Below are positions 10,499 to 22,839 of a stretch of DNA of 64,000 bases, piece after piece. The notes under the pieces were generated by a model, which did not search any database, was not told the DNA's origin, and saw only the letters and a program-made list of their open reading frames with translations. Within the stretch, counting starts at the first letter, position 1, and each line of letters starts with the position of its first letter. Where the stretch lies: assembly GCA_035772735.1 (NCBI GenBank), contig JASDFA010000010.1:29451501-29515500 (forward strand), in the 5' to 3' direction. Origin of the DNA: Datura wrightii. Lineage: Eukaryota > Streptophyta > Magnoliopsida > Solanales > Solanaceae. Position numbers and translations under genes: made by a program.

Positions 10499-11911
10499 TG
10501 ATCTTGGGCAGAATTATATGCCCAAGTGATACTCAAATGCTTCATTTCGTCTTGTTTATCCATTGATATTTGTACATTTTCATGTGATTTATAGTTAAAA
10601 GGTGAATTTATACTAACCAACATGATTAGTGTTGTTTTGCAGGAAAAATGTAATTTTTGGAAGCTAAGATGCATGTTGGGAGAAATCAGAAATGGACTTG
10701 GAAGCGAGCAGTGGAAAAAGCCAAGGAAATGCAGCAAATTAAGGGGCTCCGCGATGGAGCCGTGTCACGCTGCCATCGCGGAGGTATTCTGCCCTGGATG
10801 ATTAAAATAAGCCAAGTTCCAGTGAAGGTGCGTGTTGGTGTCGTGGCACGTTCGCCAAGCCACGCGTTGCACGCCGTGGCACGTTGGGCGTAATTAACTG
10901 GACGACCGGATTCCAGTGAGGGTACGATTTGTGGCGTGTCACGGAGGCAGTGCTACGCGATGCACTCCGTGACACGTTGCTTGTTATTCTGGGAAAAATT
11001 CCCACTAGTATAAATAGCACACTTAGGTTTATTTTTAATAATTCTGACTTGGTTGAGCAAGAACGTGGGTTACAGGCAGTTGAGGGGACGAAATTCTTAG
11101 TGTTCTTCTCTATCTCTTTCTTCCTTATTTCAATTATTTGTATGAGTTACACTCATTTAACGATGTTTAATCCACAAATGAGTGGCTAAATTCACTTCTT
11201 GCTGAGGTTAAGAACATTTGTAGTGGAATGTAATTATTGATCATTTTGGTTTTTCATCTTTTCTTCTATGGTTGTTCTATTAATTCTTGTTCTTACTGCA
11301 TTAATGTGTGGCCAATATTAATGTATATCTAAAAAATCCAGTTTGTGCTCGAAAGAGAAAGAAATTGGAAAGTTGTGAATTGATAGGATATGATCTCTTC
11401 TTGATTTGGGAAAATTGAGAATTGATTTACCTTCAGAATAGAAATATATCTGAAAGTCATATTAGTCAATTAAGGAATTGGTTTTGTATGGCTAGAACAT
11501 GAATTTCTTCTTATCACAGAAATGTAGGTGGAAGGTTCATGATTCTTAAGTTGGGTTAAATACGAGAGTTTTAATCCATAGGCAATAATTCTTGACTAGC
11601 AACCGAAGGAAAGATTAACCAATTTGTGTAAATAAATTGCTTCCTTGCATGTTCGTTTTAGCCTCAGCATGCTTATTACTATAGTTCAGACTCAATTTGT
11701 ACATTTGTTTTAGATTAGTATAAATTAGGAAACAAACTCCCAAAATCTTCTTGAAACTGTTGTCTGCATTATTAGAGTTAGAGTTTATTAACACTTGATT
11801 CGATTATTACCTTGGTCCAGTCCCTGTGGGATCGATACTTGGCTACTCTAGCCATTTTACTACTTGTTCGACCATGTGCACTTACGTGTAGGCATTCCAA
11901 ACCACCGAACA
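10499..11911 (+). repeat. 3' LTR of A1 (complete, 1413 bp)
   Basis: TGATCTTGGGCA ... CCGAACA. The 5' tip forms a hairpin (CTTGGGCA ... TGCCCAAG, 10503-10528). U3 carries dyad CTCCGCGATGG / CCATCGCGGAG (10747-10757, 10773-10783) and dyad CGTGTCACGGAG / CTCCGTGACACG (10935-10946, 10965-10976), then a TATA box TATAAATA (11009-11016). The 3' part has the GTTCGACCATGTGCACTT block shared by all copies. Confidence 0.85.
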
Positions 11912-12714
11912 ATAACACAGCTCAGCCACTATACCCTGGCAAGGTACAGTGGGCTCTCTTTGATGGGGTGTATATGTTGAACTCCACATCTAGCTCACGT
12001 GGTTATATGTCGGTTATAGGCTCTCCCATAGTATAATACAGACAGAGTCCTCATACCATCCTAGTATATCGGATTTTAGTATATTCTTATGACCCTAATT
12101 TAGTTTATCAGTTCTTACAATATTTTTATATATGTCAGACTCCTTGTTGTATTTATGATGTTAGATAGGGTCTTTGCATGTCATTTCAGTTCAGTCTATG
12201 AGTTACTAGTATATTTATATTTTATTTACATCTCATATACTCAGTACATTCAAATTATTGATTGCATATTTCCATGTGCAGTATAGTTTTATGATATAGG
12301 CTCATATACCCAACCTCAGCAGCGCAGTTATTTTCTCCTGGCGATTTCCAGCATTTGACAGTGGTGAATCCTCATATTTTAAGGGCTGGAGATTTGATGT
12401 CAGCTATTGATTTTCTAGCTTTTCAGATTTTAGAGTTAGCTAGGGGCATGTCCCAACAACTCATCTTTTAATAGAGTCTTTCAGATAGATAGTTAGTATG
12501 TCAGATTGAAGTTTTAATTTTAGATTCCGTATGTATTTACTTAACTTTGATTATATTGTTAAAACCAGTTGTTTCATTATTTAAGTTATGTTTCTACTCA
12601 GTTTATTTAGAAACTCAAATCATAGCAGTGTTATGCCATGCCATGGATTTGCTCGGGGTCACTTGTAATCCTATGTACCATGTTGCATCTAGGGCGTAAA
12701 CTTAGATCATGATA
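11912..12714 (+). repeat. LTR remnant of element J
   Basis: Forward LTR end, diverged but alignable to the reverse of the I LTRs (for example TAGCTCACGTGGTTATATGTCG at about 11989 against 13327-13350). It ends near CATGATA followed by a degenerate primer site. Its 5' part is absent: A1 lies immediately to the left and the DNA left of G is a different LTR. Confidence 0.65.
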
Positions 12715-12718
12715 TACT

Positions 12719-12728
12719 TGGTTTAGAG
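12719..12728 (+). other. Split primer binding site of J
   Basis: TGGTTTAGAG, a decayed version of TGGTATCAGAGC. The remaining part, AGAGCATCAGG, appears at 22638-22648 on the far side of element I, so I inserted inside the primer site. Confidence 0.6.
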
Positions 12729-12729
12729 T

Positions 12730-15077
12730 TGTCACGCCCCGAGTCTACACCCTGGATGGTATATATATATATAGAGGAAGCTTTTAGAATAATGATATAA
12801 GCCATTAATGAAAATAAAGATGAATCACAACTTTTAAAACATCTGAACAAATCTACAAGTCTGAAACCAAGTCTGTGCCTAAAAGCCACAACAACTGATG
12901 AGTTGCTGGGACAAGCCCCCAGCTAACTCTAGGTCTAAATAAAAGAAAAACAAAATAAATGAAATGATCTTCATCCTCGAAGGATGAAGACACAACACTG
13001 ATGTCGTTTGGAAAGTCTTAGTGAGGTTGGCTAACGGTGCTGAGGCTGAGAACCTGCGGTTGTATCATAAAATGATACAACATTGGAAGTATGCGTGGAT
13101 ACTTTGAAAGTACTGAGTAAGCAGGAGAAAACACAATACTGGATATAAATAACTAAACTGAAATGACATGCAATGACCAATTGAAACATATGAAATATAC
13201 TGAGATGGTCATGATGACCCTGTCTTATGGTCAAAGACATGCCCTAAGTCTAAAATACTGAGCCTGAGATAATGTACTGAACTGACTAATTTGAGACTGA
13301 ACTGAGCTGACTAGTGGGAGAGTCTATCACCGACATATAACAACGTGAGCTAGACGTGGAGTCTGATGTATACACCCAATCAGTAGGACCCAATATACCT
13401 TTCTAGGGTATAAAGACATGAACTAGGTCATCATAATCTAGGGCCATGAGGCCAATAAAATTGTAACCTGCGGTGGCAACATAGTTTTGGGAACATGGGT
13501 GCGCAAGAACCCCAGTATGCGCGGTGTTAAGTCTTGCTCCCACTGGATATTTCTAGATTGACTACTAACCTAATAGCTCGAAACTAGGGCCCCAGAGTAA
13601 GTCAGGAATACCTATCGGAAAGCACCCTGAGAGTCTTATCGGTCCGAATTCTGTAACTGGGTTCTAAGACTGATCAGAGCTGCTTATCTAAAAGCGTCGT
13701 AACTGTCTAAAGAGCAAACTGTAATTTGAAGCTAGAGCCCTAAGGCTGGTCAAATCTTCTTATATGAAAGTGTCATGACCGCCTATAGAACCACTAAAAC
13801 TGATACTGAGTCTAATTCTAATAACTGGGAGGCACTACTGACACCTCGAGAATTTCTATAGTCAAACTAATCAACTGGCATTTCTGACTAACACCGGATA
13901 TTCTAACGTTTTTACTGAAATTGAACTGACAATAGTCTGACTGAGTTTCAATACAACTAACAACATGGTTGTCCCCAACATTAATGAACTCAAGCAAAAT
14001 TTCTATATTTAAGCACTATTGCAGGATTGTAGTTTTCTGCATTCAAGGGCTAGGGGTAAAATTTACTTTATTGGGACAAGCACCAATACAATCACAAACT
14101 AGTGGAAAATATCTGCAATTATTATAAAATAATATTTCACACGAATTAAACGAAGTCTGATTAACAAATTCTCAACATACGATAGTTTCAAGGTTAGAAC
14201 TGATAAAGAAAGTAGGAGGAATTTTAGGGCATAATGGAAGAACTATTACCTTGTTAACTTCCCACTTACCTGGCTAAGAATTTCTGGAGAAAATCCCTGA
14301 GAAAATTATGAGAAGACAACGCCTGCCCTAGCTTCTGCTCTAACCTTCTCGTCTGTTCTACGCTTAGGCTTGAGGGAAAGAGAGTGAAATGAAGGGGAAA
14401 AGGTCATTCTACCCCTTTAACTCCCTCCTAAATGAACCCAAAATGATGATGTTTTAGTATTTAAAAGGTGGGAAATTACCAACATACCCCCAGAAGAAAT
14501 AACTAAAAATTGACCGACATTTAATGACAGGCCTTAGAACGGGTCGTTAGTCGGACCCACAACCTGTCGGATCCCACCGTTGGTTCTGTGTCTAGAAACC
14601 ATACCTACTGGAAATGAACCACGGGATGATACCACGATCTGTTGGAAGTACCGATGGGTCATTGGTACATCTCGTTAGTACTGGTAGAAAAACTATGCCT
14701 TGAGAGAATAATCAACACAACGACTCATTGGTAGGACCAAGAGGTCATTGCATCGACTCGCGGTCTACACTGCTACGGCCTGGGACTGGGAGATGGGTGG
14801 TAGCAATAGCTTGTTGGTAGGAACCACGAGCCGTTGGTTCCTCTCGTTACCTCAGGAAAGGGTCTGCTAGGATTCTGAATTTGGGATCCAGCAGACGACA
14901 GGACGGCTCGTTGGTCCAACCAACAGGTCCTCCTTTGCCTCATTGTTTCCCCTGAAGGAAAACTGCTATGCTGACAACGACTCGTTGTCTAGGTCATTTT
15001 CCAATAAAATTTCTGGTTTTTCTTCTAGACTTTCTTGAAATTCCCGATTCTGGTCTAGAAACTTTTTGGGTGTTACA
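12730..15077 (-). repeat. 3' LTR of I (2348 bp)
   Basis: TGTCACGCCCCGAG ... GGGTGTTACA in plus-strand reading. It aligns over its length with 20128-22637 but lacks about 150 bases present there near the LTR 3' end (around 12762). A run of degenerate ACGGGTCGTTGG-like repeats lies at 14530-15000. A TTTTAAATA-like box on the minus strand lies at about 14455-14465. Confidence 0.85.
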
Positions 15078-15253
15078 ATATCTCTCTGTTGGGATCATTC
15101 ATCCTTGAATGAAGATTAAAATTGTTGTCAAACTAGGAAAAGAGTTGAGATTTCTAGACTGAGACTATGAGTTAGTTTCTGAAGTAGTAACTGATTCCGA
15201 ATTGACTTAACTGTACTAACATAGTTGATGTAACTAAAATGAACAAAGAAAAT

Positions 15254-18200
15254 CTAAATAGAGCTACTGAGTACTAAACTGAATAGAGTACTGAGGAGAA
15301 TTTTAGTACCTGATGCCGGAATTATACTGGAAGGGAACAAATGTGAGTATCTAGCCATCATATCTGCTTCAGCTTCCCACGTAGCTCCTTCTACATGCTG
15401 ATTTCTCCACAAGACCTTGACTGAAGCTACCTCCTTGTTCCTCAGCTTACGAACCTGACGGTCAAGGATCTGAATTGTGACCTCTTCATACGAGAGACTA
15501 TCCTTCACTCCTACACTGTCTAATGACACAACTGAAGTTGGATCACCGATGCACTTCTTCAATAGTGACACATGGAATACAGGGTGCACAGATGCCAACT
15601 CTGAAGGTAATTGCAGCTCATAAGATATCCTGCCAATTCGTTTCAGAATTCTGTAGGGTCCCACATATCTCAGACTGAGCTTTCCCTTTTTCCCAATCTC
15701 ATTATCCCTTTCATGGGTGAAATTTTTAGATAAACCCATTCATTCACTGCGAACTCTAGTTCCCTTCTCCTCACATCAGCATAAGATTTCTGACGACTCT
15801 GAGTTGTTTTTAATCTTTCTCGGATGAGCTGTACTTTCTGCATAGCTTCATGAACTGAGTCTATCCCGATTAGAGTAGCTTCACCAACCTCAAACAACCC
15901 GATAGGAGATCTGCTCCTCCTACATACAATGCCTCAAACGGGGCCATCTAGATATTGGAGTGGTAGTTGTTGTTATAGGCAAACTCAATGAGAGGAAAGT
16001 GATCATCCCAACTGCCCTTGAAATCGATCACGCATGCTCCCAACATATCATCTAGGGTATGAATTGTCTTCTCAGCTTGTCCATCTATCTGCGGGTGAAA
16101 AGCTGTGTTGAGCTTGACCTAGGTACCAAGTCCTTTCTGAAAGGACTTCCAGAAGTGAGAGGTGAACTGGGTACCTTTGTCTGAGATAATGGATAAGGGA
16201 ACCCCATGAAGTCTAACTAACTCCTGTATATAATGCCCTCAGCTGAATCTGTAGTTTTAACTGGGAGGAAGTGTGCTGACGTAGTCATCCGGTCTACTAT
16301 CATCCAAATTGAATCATGTTGCCAATGAGTCTGATGTATACCTGTAATAAAATCCATATTCACTTCTTACCAGTTCCATGTGGGTATGCTGATATCTTGA
16401 GTTGTACCTCTCGGTCTCTGCTATTCTACTTTGACTTGCTGGCAGTTCAGGCACTTAGCCACAAATCCACCGATGTCTCTCTTCATGTCGTTCCAGCAGT
16501 AAATATCCCGTAAATCATGGTACATCTTAGTAGCACCAGGGTGGATGGAATATCTCGAATTATGCATTTCATCGAGTATTTGCTATCTCAAATAACCCAC
16601 ATCCAGTACACACAATCTACGCTGGTAATGGAGTACCCCATCTCCCCCTTTGGAGAAAGCCTTAACTTCTTTTCTGAGAATCACTTCCTTTAGCTTAAGT
16701 AATATGGGATCTTCATCCTATCTAGACTTAACTTCAACAACCGAAGAGGAATATGATCCACTCAGTACAACTACTCCACCCTCATCAGTATCAACCAACT
16801 GAACTCCCAACCGAGCTAATATGTGGATATCCTTTGCCAGCTCCTTTTTTCCTTCCTCAACATGAGCCATGCTCCCCATAGATACCCTACTCAGTGCATC
16901 AACCACCACATTAGCTTTGCCCAGGTGATACAACATGCTCATGTCATAGTCCTTTAGTAGCTCTAACCACCTTCTCTAGTGAAGATTTAGGTCTTTCTAA
17001 CTGAACACATACTAAAGGCTCTTGTGATCGGTGAAAACATCCACGTGAGCCCCGTAAAAGTGTGTCTCCATATTTTTAACGCAAACACCACCGCTGCCAA
17101 CTCCAAGTCATGAGTTGGATAATTATTTTCATGAACATTGAGCTGTCTGGAGGCATAGGCTATCACCTTACCTCTCTGCATCATAATGCAACCGAGTCCA
17201 ACACTGGAAGTGTCACAATATACTACAAACCCATCTGATCCTTCCGGCAGGGTCAACACTAGAACTATAGTGAGTCGAGTTTTTAACTCCTAGAAACTCT
17301 TCTCACACGCATCTAACTATTGAAATTTCATCTTCTTTTGGGTTAGCATAGTTAGAGGGGATGCTATAGAGGAAAAAGCTTCCACAAAACGTCACTAATA
17401 ACCGACTAGACCCAAAAAACTCCTGATTTTAGTTGGGGAGGTAGGTATTGGCCAGTCTTTCACCACTGCTATCTTTTGAGGATCTACCTGAATACCCTCA
17501 CCCGAGACCATGTGACCAAGGAAAGTGACAAACTTCAACCAGAATTCAAATTTGTAGAACTTAGCAAACAACTGATGGCCTTTGAGCGTCTGAAGCACTA
17601 TTCGCAGGTGGTTAGCATGTTCTTCCATCCTGGAGTATATATCAGAATGTCGTCGATAAATACAATGAAGAACATATCTAGATACTACTTGAAAACCCTA
17701 TTCATCAAGTCCATGAAAGCTGCGGGGGAATTAGTTAGTCCGGAGGACATAACCACAAACTTGTAGTGTCCATCCCAAGTTTTGAAATCAATTTTCGGTA
17801 TGTCACATTCTCTAACTCTTAGCTAATGATACCCCAACCTGAGATCTATTTTGAAGAAATAGCTGGCTCCCTGAAGCTGATTGAGCAAGTCATCAGTCCT
17901 TGGTAGGGGATACCTGTTCTTGACTGTGACTTTGTTCAACTGATGATAGTCGATGTACATCTTGAGGGTACTGTCTTTCTTTCACATGAATAGTACTGAA
18001 GCACCCCAGGGAGAGATGAATGGGTCTGATTAAACCTTTATCAAGAAGGTCCTTTAGCTGCTCCTTTAACTCCTTAAGATCAACTGGAGCCATTCTGTAA
18101 GGAGGGATGGAAATGGGCTGAGTATCTAGAAGTAGGTCTATATCGAAGTCTATTTCCCGCTGAGGAGGAATTCCGGGAAGATCTTCGGGGAACACATCAA

Positions 18201-18701
18201 GGAATTCGCTGACAACTGGAACTAACTGGATAGTTAGGGTCTCAAGGCTGGAATCTTTGACCCGAACTAAATGATAAATGCATCTCTTAGAAATAAGCTT
18301 CTGGCCTTAAGGTAGGAAATAAACCAACCCTTAGGCACTGAAATACTGCCCATCCACTCTAAAGCTGGCTTATTAGGGAACTAAAACTTGACGACCCTAG
18401 TTCTGTAATCGACTGAGGCATATCCAGAGTGTAACCAATCCATGCCAAGAATGTGGTTAAAGTCAACCATGTCTAACTCTACAAGATCAACTAAAATGAC
18501 CTTATTGAGGATTGCGACTGGGTAGTTTCTATACACCCAGCTGGCTCTAATTAACTCGCCAACTGGGGTGGAGACTGAGAATGGGTCTGAGAGGACCTTT
18601 GCACTGATATTGAACTGGACTGCTACACAGGGTGTCACTAACGAAAGGGTGGCTCCTGGATGTAGTAGGGCATACACGTCTAGATGAAAAAGGCGTAACA
18701 T
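15254..18701 (-). pseudogene. pol: Pol of I: protease, RT, RNase H, integrase, chromodomain-like tail (broken)
   Basis: Fragments in several frames in the right order on the minus strand. Protease at 18381-18701 (LLHPGATLS, where the family has DPGAT: the catalytic Asp is His here). RT start at 17893-18195 (DLPGIPPQREIDF, PPYRMAP). RT end at 17395-17628 (FLGHMVSGEGIQV, SFLGLVGY). RNase H at 16987-17259 (VYCDTSSVGLGC, YASRQLNVHENNYPTHDLEL) and 16718-16942. Integrase pieces about 15950-16600. C-terminal IN with chromodomain-like ending at 15300-15897 (VGPYRILKRIG, VHPVFHVSLL, VKVLWRNQ, ATWEAEADM). Not functional. Confidence 0.85.
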
Positions 18702-18849
18702 ACTGTGACCATGTTAGGTGAGCTCTCCTTATCCTGACAAGAAGATATTGCATAAAAATGGTTTTGGCGCTGGCCACCATCAGTACTTGAAGTGTTGGCC
18801 TGCTGAGCTGGTCAGTCTGCTGGAGCTGCTGATGTAGTGGATTGTGACC

Positions 18850-19900
18850 TTCCCCGTCCTGCTAACGAGAATTCCTTAAGCCGATGACCAAGCTATCCAC
18901 AACCCAAACAGCCCTCTTGACCCTGAAGACACTCTTCTGGGTGATTCTTTCCACACCTAGGGCAAGCTAGATACCTGTTGCTGGCACTGTAGCTCTGGGA
19001 ATGAGAGCCAGATGCTCTACCCCTCTGATCCTAGCGGGACTGAAAGGTAAGGGCACTGGCTGAGCTGGGTGTTGGATCCCTTTGCTATTGCTACTACTGC
19101 TGTAGGTGGCTACTACTGTCAGACCACTGGTGACCATAATTTGATTGGCCAGTCCTTGCCCGCTTTTTCTCCCGCTCCAAATCTTTCAATTTCTTTATCT
19201 CAATTTGCTGGGCATGAACTATGAAGCTGGAGAGATCAATAACCTTGATAAGAATTGTTGTCCTGCACTCCTTAAGGACCAAATTCAAAACTCCATTCAT
19301 AAACTTCAGCATGCGAGCCCTTGGCTCGACCACCATCTCTGGAGCATATTTAGACAACTTGTTGAACTCCAGAGCATATTCTTCTACTGTCCTATTACCC
19401 TGCTTCAGGTTCATGAATTCCACCACCTTGGCCTCCCTAATCTCCCGAGGGAAGAATCTGTTCAGGAAGGCTTTAGTGAACTCCTCCCATTCCACCGGTC
19501 CTGCTCCCAGTAGCCTCCCCTCCTTCCATTGCTCATACCAGATCTGGGCTACCCCTTTCAGCTGGTAGGAAACCCAATCGGCACTCTCCAAGGAACTGAC
19601 ACCCATAATCTAAGTGATCTATCTAATCACATCGACAAACTCCTGTGGGTCCTCTCCCACCTTGGACCCGTGAAAATCTGGAGGGTTCATCTGAGTGAAA
19701 TCCCACACTCGGGTAGCTGCTGTAGATCCATTATTGTTCATAAGAACCACCTGCTGGTTCACCTAGTTGGTAACTGTCTGAACGAGCAGCCGGATAGCTG
19801 TCCTAAACTCTGCGGTAGACACTGAGTCATCCTGAGGGTTTGCTAGAGCTGGTGGGGCAGGTCGATGACTGTTATCGCCCTTCTTTCATTACCACATCGC
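18850..19900 (-). pseudogene. gag: Gag of I (broken)
   Basis: Chromovirus Gag. The longest open part is 19094-19606 (LKGVAQIWYEQWKEGR, FLNRFFPREIREAKV, EFMNLKQGNRTVEEY, LSKYAPEMV). Downstream, at about 18880-18975, are two zinc knuckles: CPRCGKNHPEEC, and CLGCG followed by a TAG. The N-terminal part up to about 19900 is readable in more than one frame. It shares Gag features with J and H. Confidence 0.8.
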
Positions 19901-20012
19901 GAAGGCATAATTCACTGAAACAAAATAGAGCACGAGTTAGGAAAATGGTTATGGAATTGAACTTCAACACATGATAAAGAGTATGAACAAAAGGGAGTTT
20001 TCCTAATGACAT

Positions 20013-20071
20013 ATCGTAGCCTCCCCATCATAAGTGTGGCACGCTGCACACCCATGAAAAAGACTCTACTT
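20013..20071 (-). other. Conserved leader box of I
   Basis: On the minus strand: AAGTAGAGTCTTTTTCATGG, then GTGTG ... CACAC, then GGGGAGGCTACGA. The same box lies between primer site and gag in J, H and, more diverged, D. Confidence 0.6.
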
Positions 20072-20110
20072 GGTGTGCCTTTTAGACATCCGAGGATACT
20101 CTAAACCTAG

Positions 20111-20123
20111 TGCTTTGATACCA
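20111..20123 (-). other. Primer binding site of I (tRNA-iMet type)
   Basis: Minus strand TGGTATCAAAGCA, four bases inside the 5' LTR. It matches the usual TGGTATCAGAGC except for one G to A change. Confidence 0.8.
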
Positions 20124-20127
20124 AGTT

Positions 20128-22637
20128 TGTCATGCCCCGAGTCTACATCCTAGATGGGACACAGTACTTGGAGTCACAAGTAACCCCAAGTTAACCCCTG
20201 GTCTCTCATACACTGGCATTCTATGTAACATACACACACACACACAAAAAAAAAATATATATATATATATATTATACAACATAAGATTTTAGAATAATGA
20301 TATAAGACATTAATGAAAATAAAGCCGAATCATAACTTTAAAAACATTTGAACAAATCTACAAGTCCAAAACCAAGTCTTTGCTTGAAAGCCACTACAAC
20401 TTATGAGTTGATGGGAAAAGCCCCCAACTTACTCCAGGTATAAATAAAAGGAAAATAGAATAGAATGAAATGATCTTCATACTCGAAGGATGAGGACTCA
20501 CCACTGATGCCGTTGGGAAAGTCTGAGTGAGGTCGGCTAACGGTGCTGAGGCTGAGAACCTACAGCTGTATCATAAAATGATACAACATAGGAAGTATGC
20601 GTCAGTACTTTGAATGTACTGAGTAAGAAAGAGAAAACATAATACTGAATATAAATAACTGAACTGAAATGACATGCAATGATCAATTGAAATACTAAAC
20701 TGAAACATCTGAAATACACTGAGATAGTCAAGATGTCCCTGTCTGATGGTCAAAAACATGCCCTAAGTTTGAAATACTGAGTCTAAGATACTGTACTAAG
20801 CTGATTTGAACTGACTAATCTGAGACTGAATTGAGATAACTAGTGGGAAAGTCTATAACTGACATATAATGTGAGCTAGACATGGAGTCCGATGTATACA
20901 CCCCATTGGTAGGACACAATATACCTTTCTAGGGTATAAAGCAATGAACTAGGTGATCACAAATCTGGGGCCATGAGGCCAATAAAACTGTAACCTACGG
21001 TGGCGATTTAGTTTTGGGAACCTGGGTGCGCTGGAACCCCAGTCTGCTCGATGCTAAGTCCTGCTCCCATTGGATATTTGTAGACTGACTACTAATCTGA
21101 TAGCTAGAAACTGGGGCCCTAGACTAAGTCAGGAATACCTATCTTAAAGCACCCTGGAAGTCTTATCAGATCGGATTCTGTAACTGAGTTCTAAGACTAG
21201 TCAGAGCTGCTTATTTGGAAGCGTCGTAACCGTCTAAAAAATAAACTATGATCTGAAGCTGGGGCCCTAAGGCTTGTCAGAGCTTCTTATCTGAAAGTGT
21301 CATGACCTCCTATAGAACCACTAAAACTGATATTGAGTCTAATTCTGATAATTGGGAGGCACTACTGACTCCTCGAGAATTTTTATTGTCAAACTGATCA
21401 GCTGACATTTCTGACTAATAATGGATATTCTAACATTTTTACTAAAACTGAGTTGACAATAGTATGAATGAGTTTCAATACATCTAACAACATGGGAGTC
21501 CCAAACACTGATGAATTCAAGCAAAATTTCGATATTTAAGCACTATTGTAGGATTCTAGTTTTCTGCATTCAAGGGCTAGGGCTAGAATTTACTTTACAG
21601 GGACAAGCACCAATATAGTCACAAACTGGTGGAAAATATCTACAATTATCATAAAATGATATTGCACATGAATTAAACGAAGTCTGACTAACAATTTCTC
21701 AATATATGATAGTTTCAGGGATAGAACTAATAAAGAAAGCAGGAGGAATTTTGGGGTACAAGAGAATAACTATTCCCTTGTTAAATTCCCACATACCTAG
21801 CTAATAATTTCTGTAGAAAATCCCTGAGAAAATTTTGAGAAGACAATGCCTGCCGTAGCTTCTGCTCTGAACTTCTTGTCTGTTCTACGCTTAGGCTTGA
21901 GGGAAAGAGAGTGAAATGAAGGGGAAAAGGTCATTCTACCCCTTTAACTCCCTCCTAAACAAGCCCAAAATTATGATGTTTCAGTATTTAAAAGGTGGGA
22001 AATTACCAACATACCCCCAAAAGAAAGAACTAAAGATTGACCGACACTTAACGACAGGCCTCACAACGGGTCGTCAGTCGGACGCACAACCCTTCAGATC
22101 CCACCGTTGGTTGTATTTCTAGAAACCATGCCTACTGGAAATCAACCACGGGATGATACCACGATCTGTTTGAAGAACCAACGGGTCGTTGGTACATCTC
22201 GTTAATACTAGTAGGAAAACTAGGCCTTGAGACAACGATCAGCAAAATGACTCATTGGTAGGACCAACGGGTCATTCCATTGACTCGTGGTGTACACTGC
22301 TAGGGCATGGGACTGGGCGACGAGTGGTAGCAACAGCTCATTGGTAGGAACCACGAGCCATTAGTTCCTCTTGTTGCCTCAGGGAGGGGACAACTAGGAT
22401 TCTGAATTTGGGATCCAATGGATGACAGTATGGCTCATTGGTCCAACCAACAGGCCATCCTATGACTCGTTGTTTCCCCCAATGGAAAACTGCTACGCTG
22501 ACAATGACTCCGACAACGACCCGTTGGAGCTTCCCACGGCCCGTTGTCTGGGTCGTTCTGCAATAAAATTTTAGGTTTTTCTACCAGACTTTCTTGAAAT
22601 GCCTGAGTCTGATCTAGGAAAGTTTTGGGGTGTTACA
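20128..22637 (-). repeat. 5' LTR of I (2510 bp)
   Basis: TGTCATGCCCCGAG ... GGTGTTACA. It carries a simple repeat of CA, A and TA units at about 20228-20277, absent from the partner LTR. Degenerate ACGGGTCGTTGGT-type repeats lie at about 22050-22560. Abuts the target duplication AGAGC. Confidence 0.85.
20228..20277. repeat. Simple sequence tract (CA/A/TA)
   Basis: Alternating CA, then an A-run, then alternating TA inside the I 5' LTR. Partner LTR has only a short TA run at about 12761-12773. Confidence 0.9.
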
Positions 22638-22839
22638 AGAGCATCAGGTTTAGAGTGTCCTAAGATGTCAAGCCACATCAAGTAGAGTCTTTTTCATGGG
22701 TGTGAAGCACGCCACACTTATGAGGGGGAGGCTACGAGGCGTTTTAGGAAAAATTTCCTTTCTTCATGGTTCTTATGGTGCGTAGAGTTTAATATCTAAA
22801 ATATCCTTCTAACTCATGCTCTACCCTTTTCAGTTGGTA
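22638..22839 (+). other. Leader of element J
   Basis: Continues J after insertion I: the second half of the primer site, then a conserved leader box at 22682-22740 (AAGTAGAGTCTTTTTCATGG, GTGTGAAGCACGCCACAC, GGGGGAGGCTACGAGGCG), then DNA up to the gag ATG at 22840. Confidence 0.65.

Larger units (their letters stand above)
2825..11911 (+). mobile_element. Pol-less Athila-like LTR retrotransposon A1
   Basis: Forward element: truncated 5' LTR (2825-3614), tRNA-Asp-type primer site, gag, protease, conserved spacer, candidate ORF2 promoter and intron, ORF2, about 1.8 kb of 3' noncoding DNA, purine tract, complete 3' LTR (10499-11911). No RT, RNase H or integrase motifs lie between protease and ORF2. 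The same gap is present in B and A2, so the absence looks like a family trait, not a local deletion. Bases flanking 1412 and 11911 do not form a target duplication, and the flanks belong to different elements (F and J), so this copy has been rearranged. Lineage assignment is an inference from the Gag, the primer site and the spacer motif. Confidence 0.8.
12730..22637 (-). mobile_element. Tekay/Del-like chromovirus element I
   Basis: Reverse-oriented full-length element: 3' LTR 12730-15077, degenerate pol with chromodomain-like end, gag, primer site (20111-20123), 5' LTR 20128-22637. Flanks AGAGT (12725-12729) and AGAGC (22638-22642) are a 5-bp target duplication with one change. Inserted in the primer site of the related element J. 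Coding region is heavily decayed by frameshifts and stops. Confidence 0.85.

Noticed and set aside
10657..10893. Clustered GC-rich palindromes considered as a CRISPR array
   Set aside because: No regular repeat-spacer spacing. The copies lie in LTRs and ORF2 leaders of plant retroelements, so this is a promoter-type dyad module.
12725..12729. AGAGC target duplications of I and D as proof of a fixed target motif
   Set aside because: Two cases only. Gypsy elements usually show weak target preference, so this is kept as a remark.
16316..17766. Forward ORFs at 16316 and 17476 inside element I
   Set aside because: They are opposite the decayed RT and integrase of I, with no motifs.
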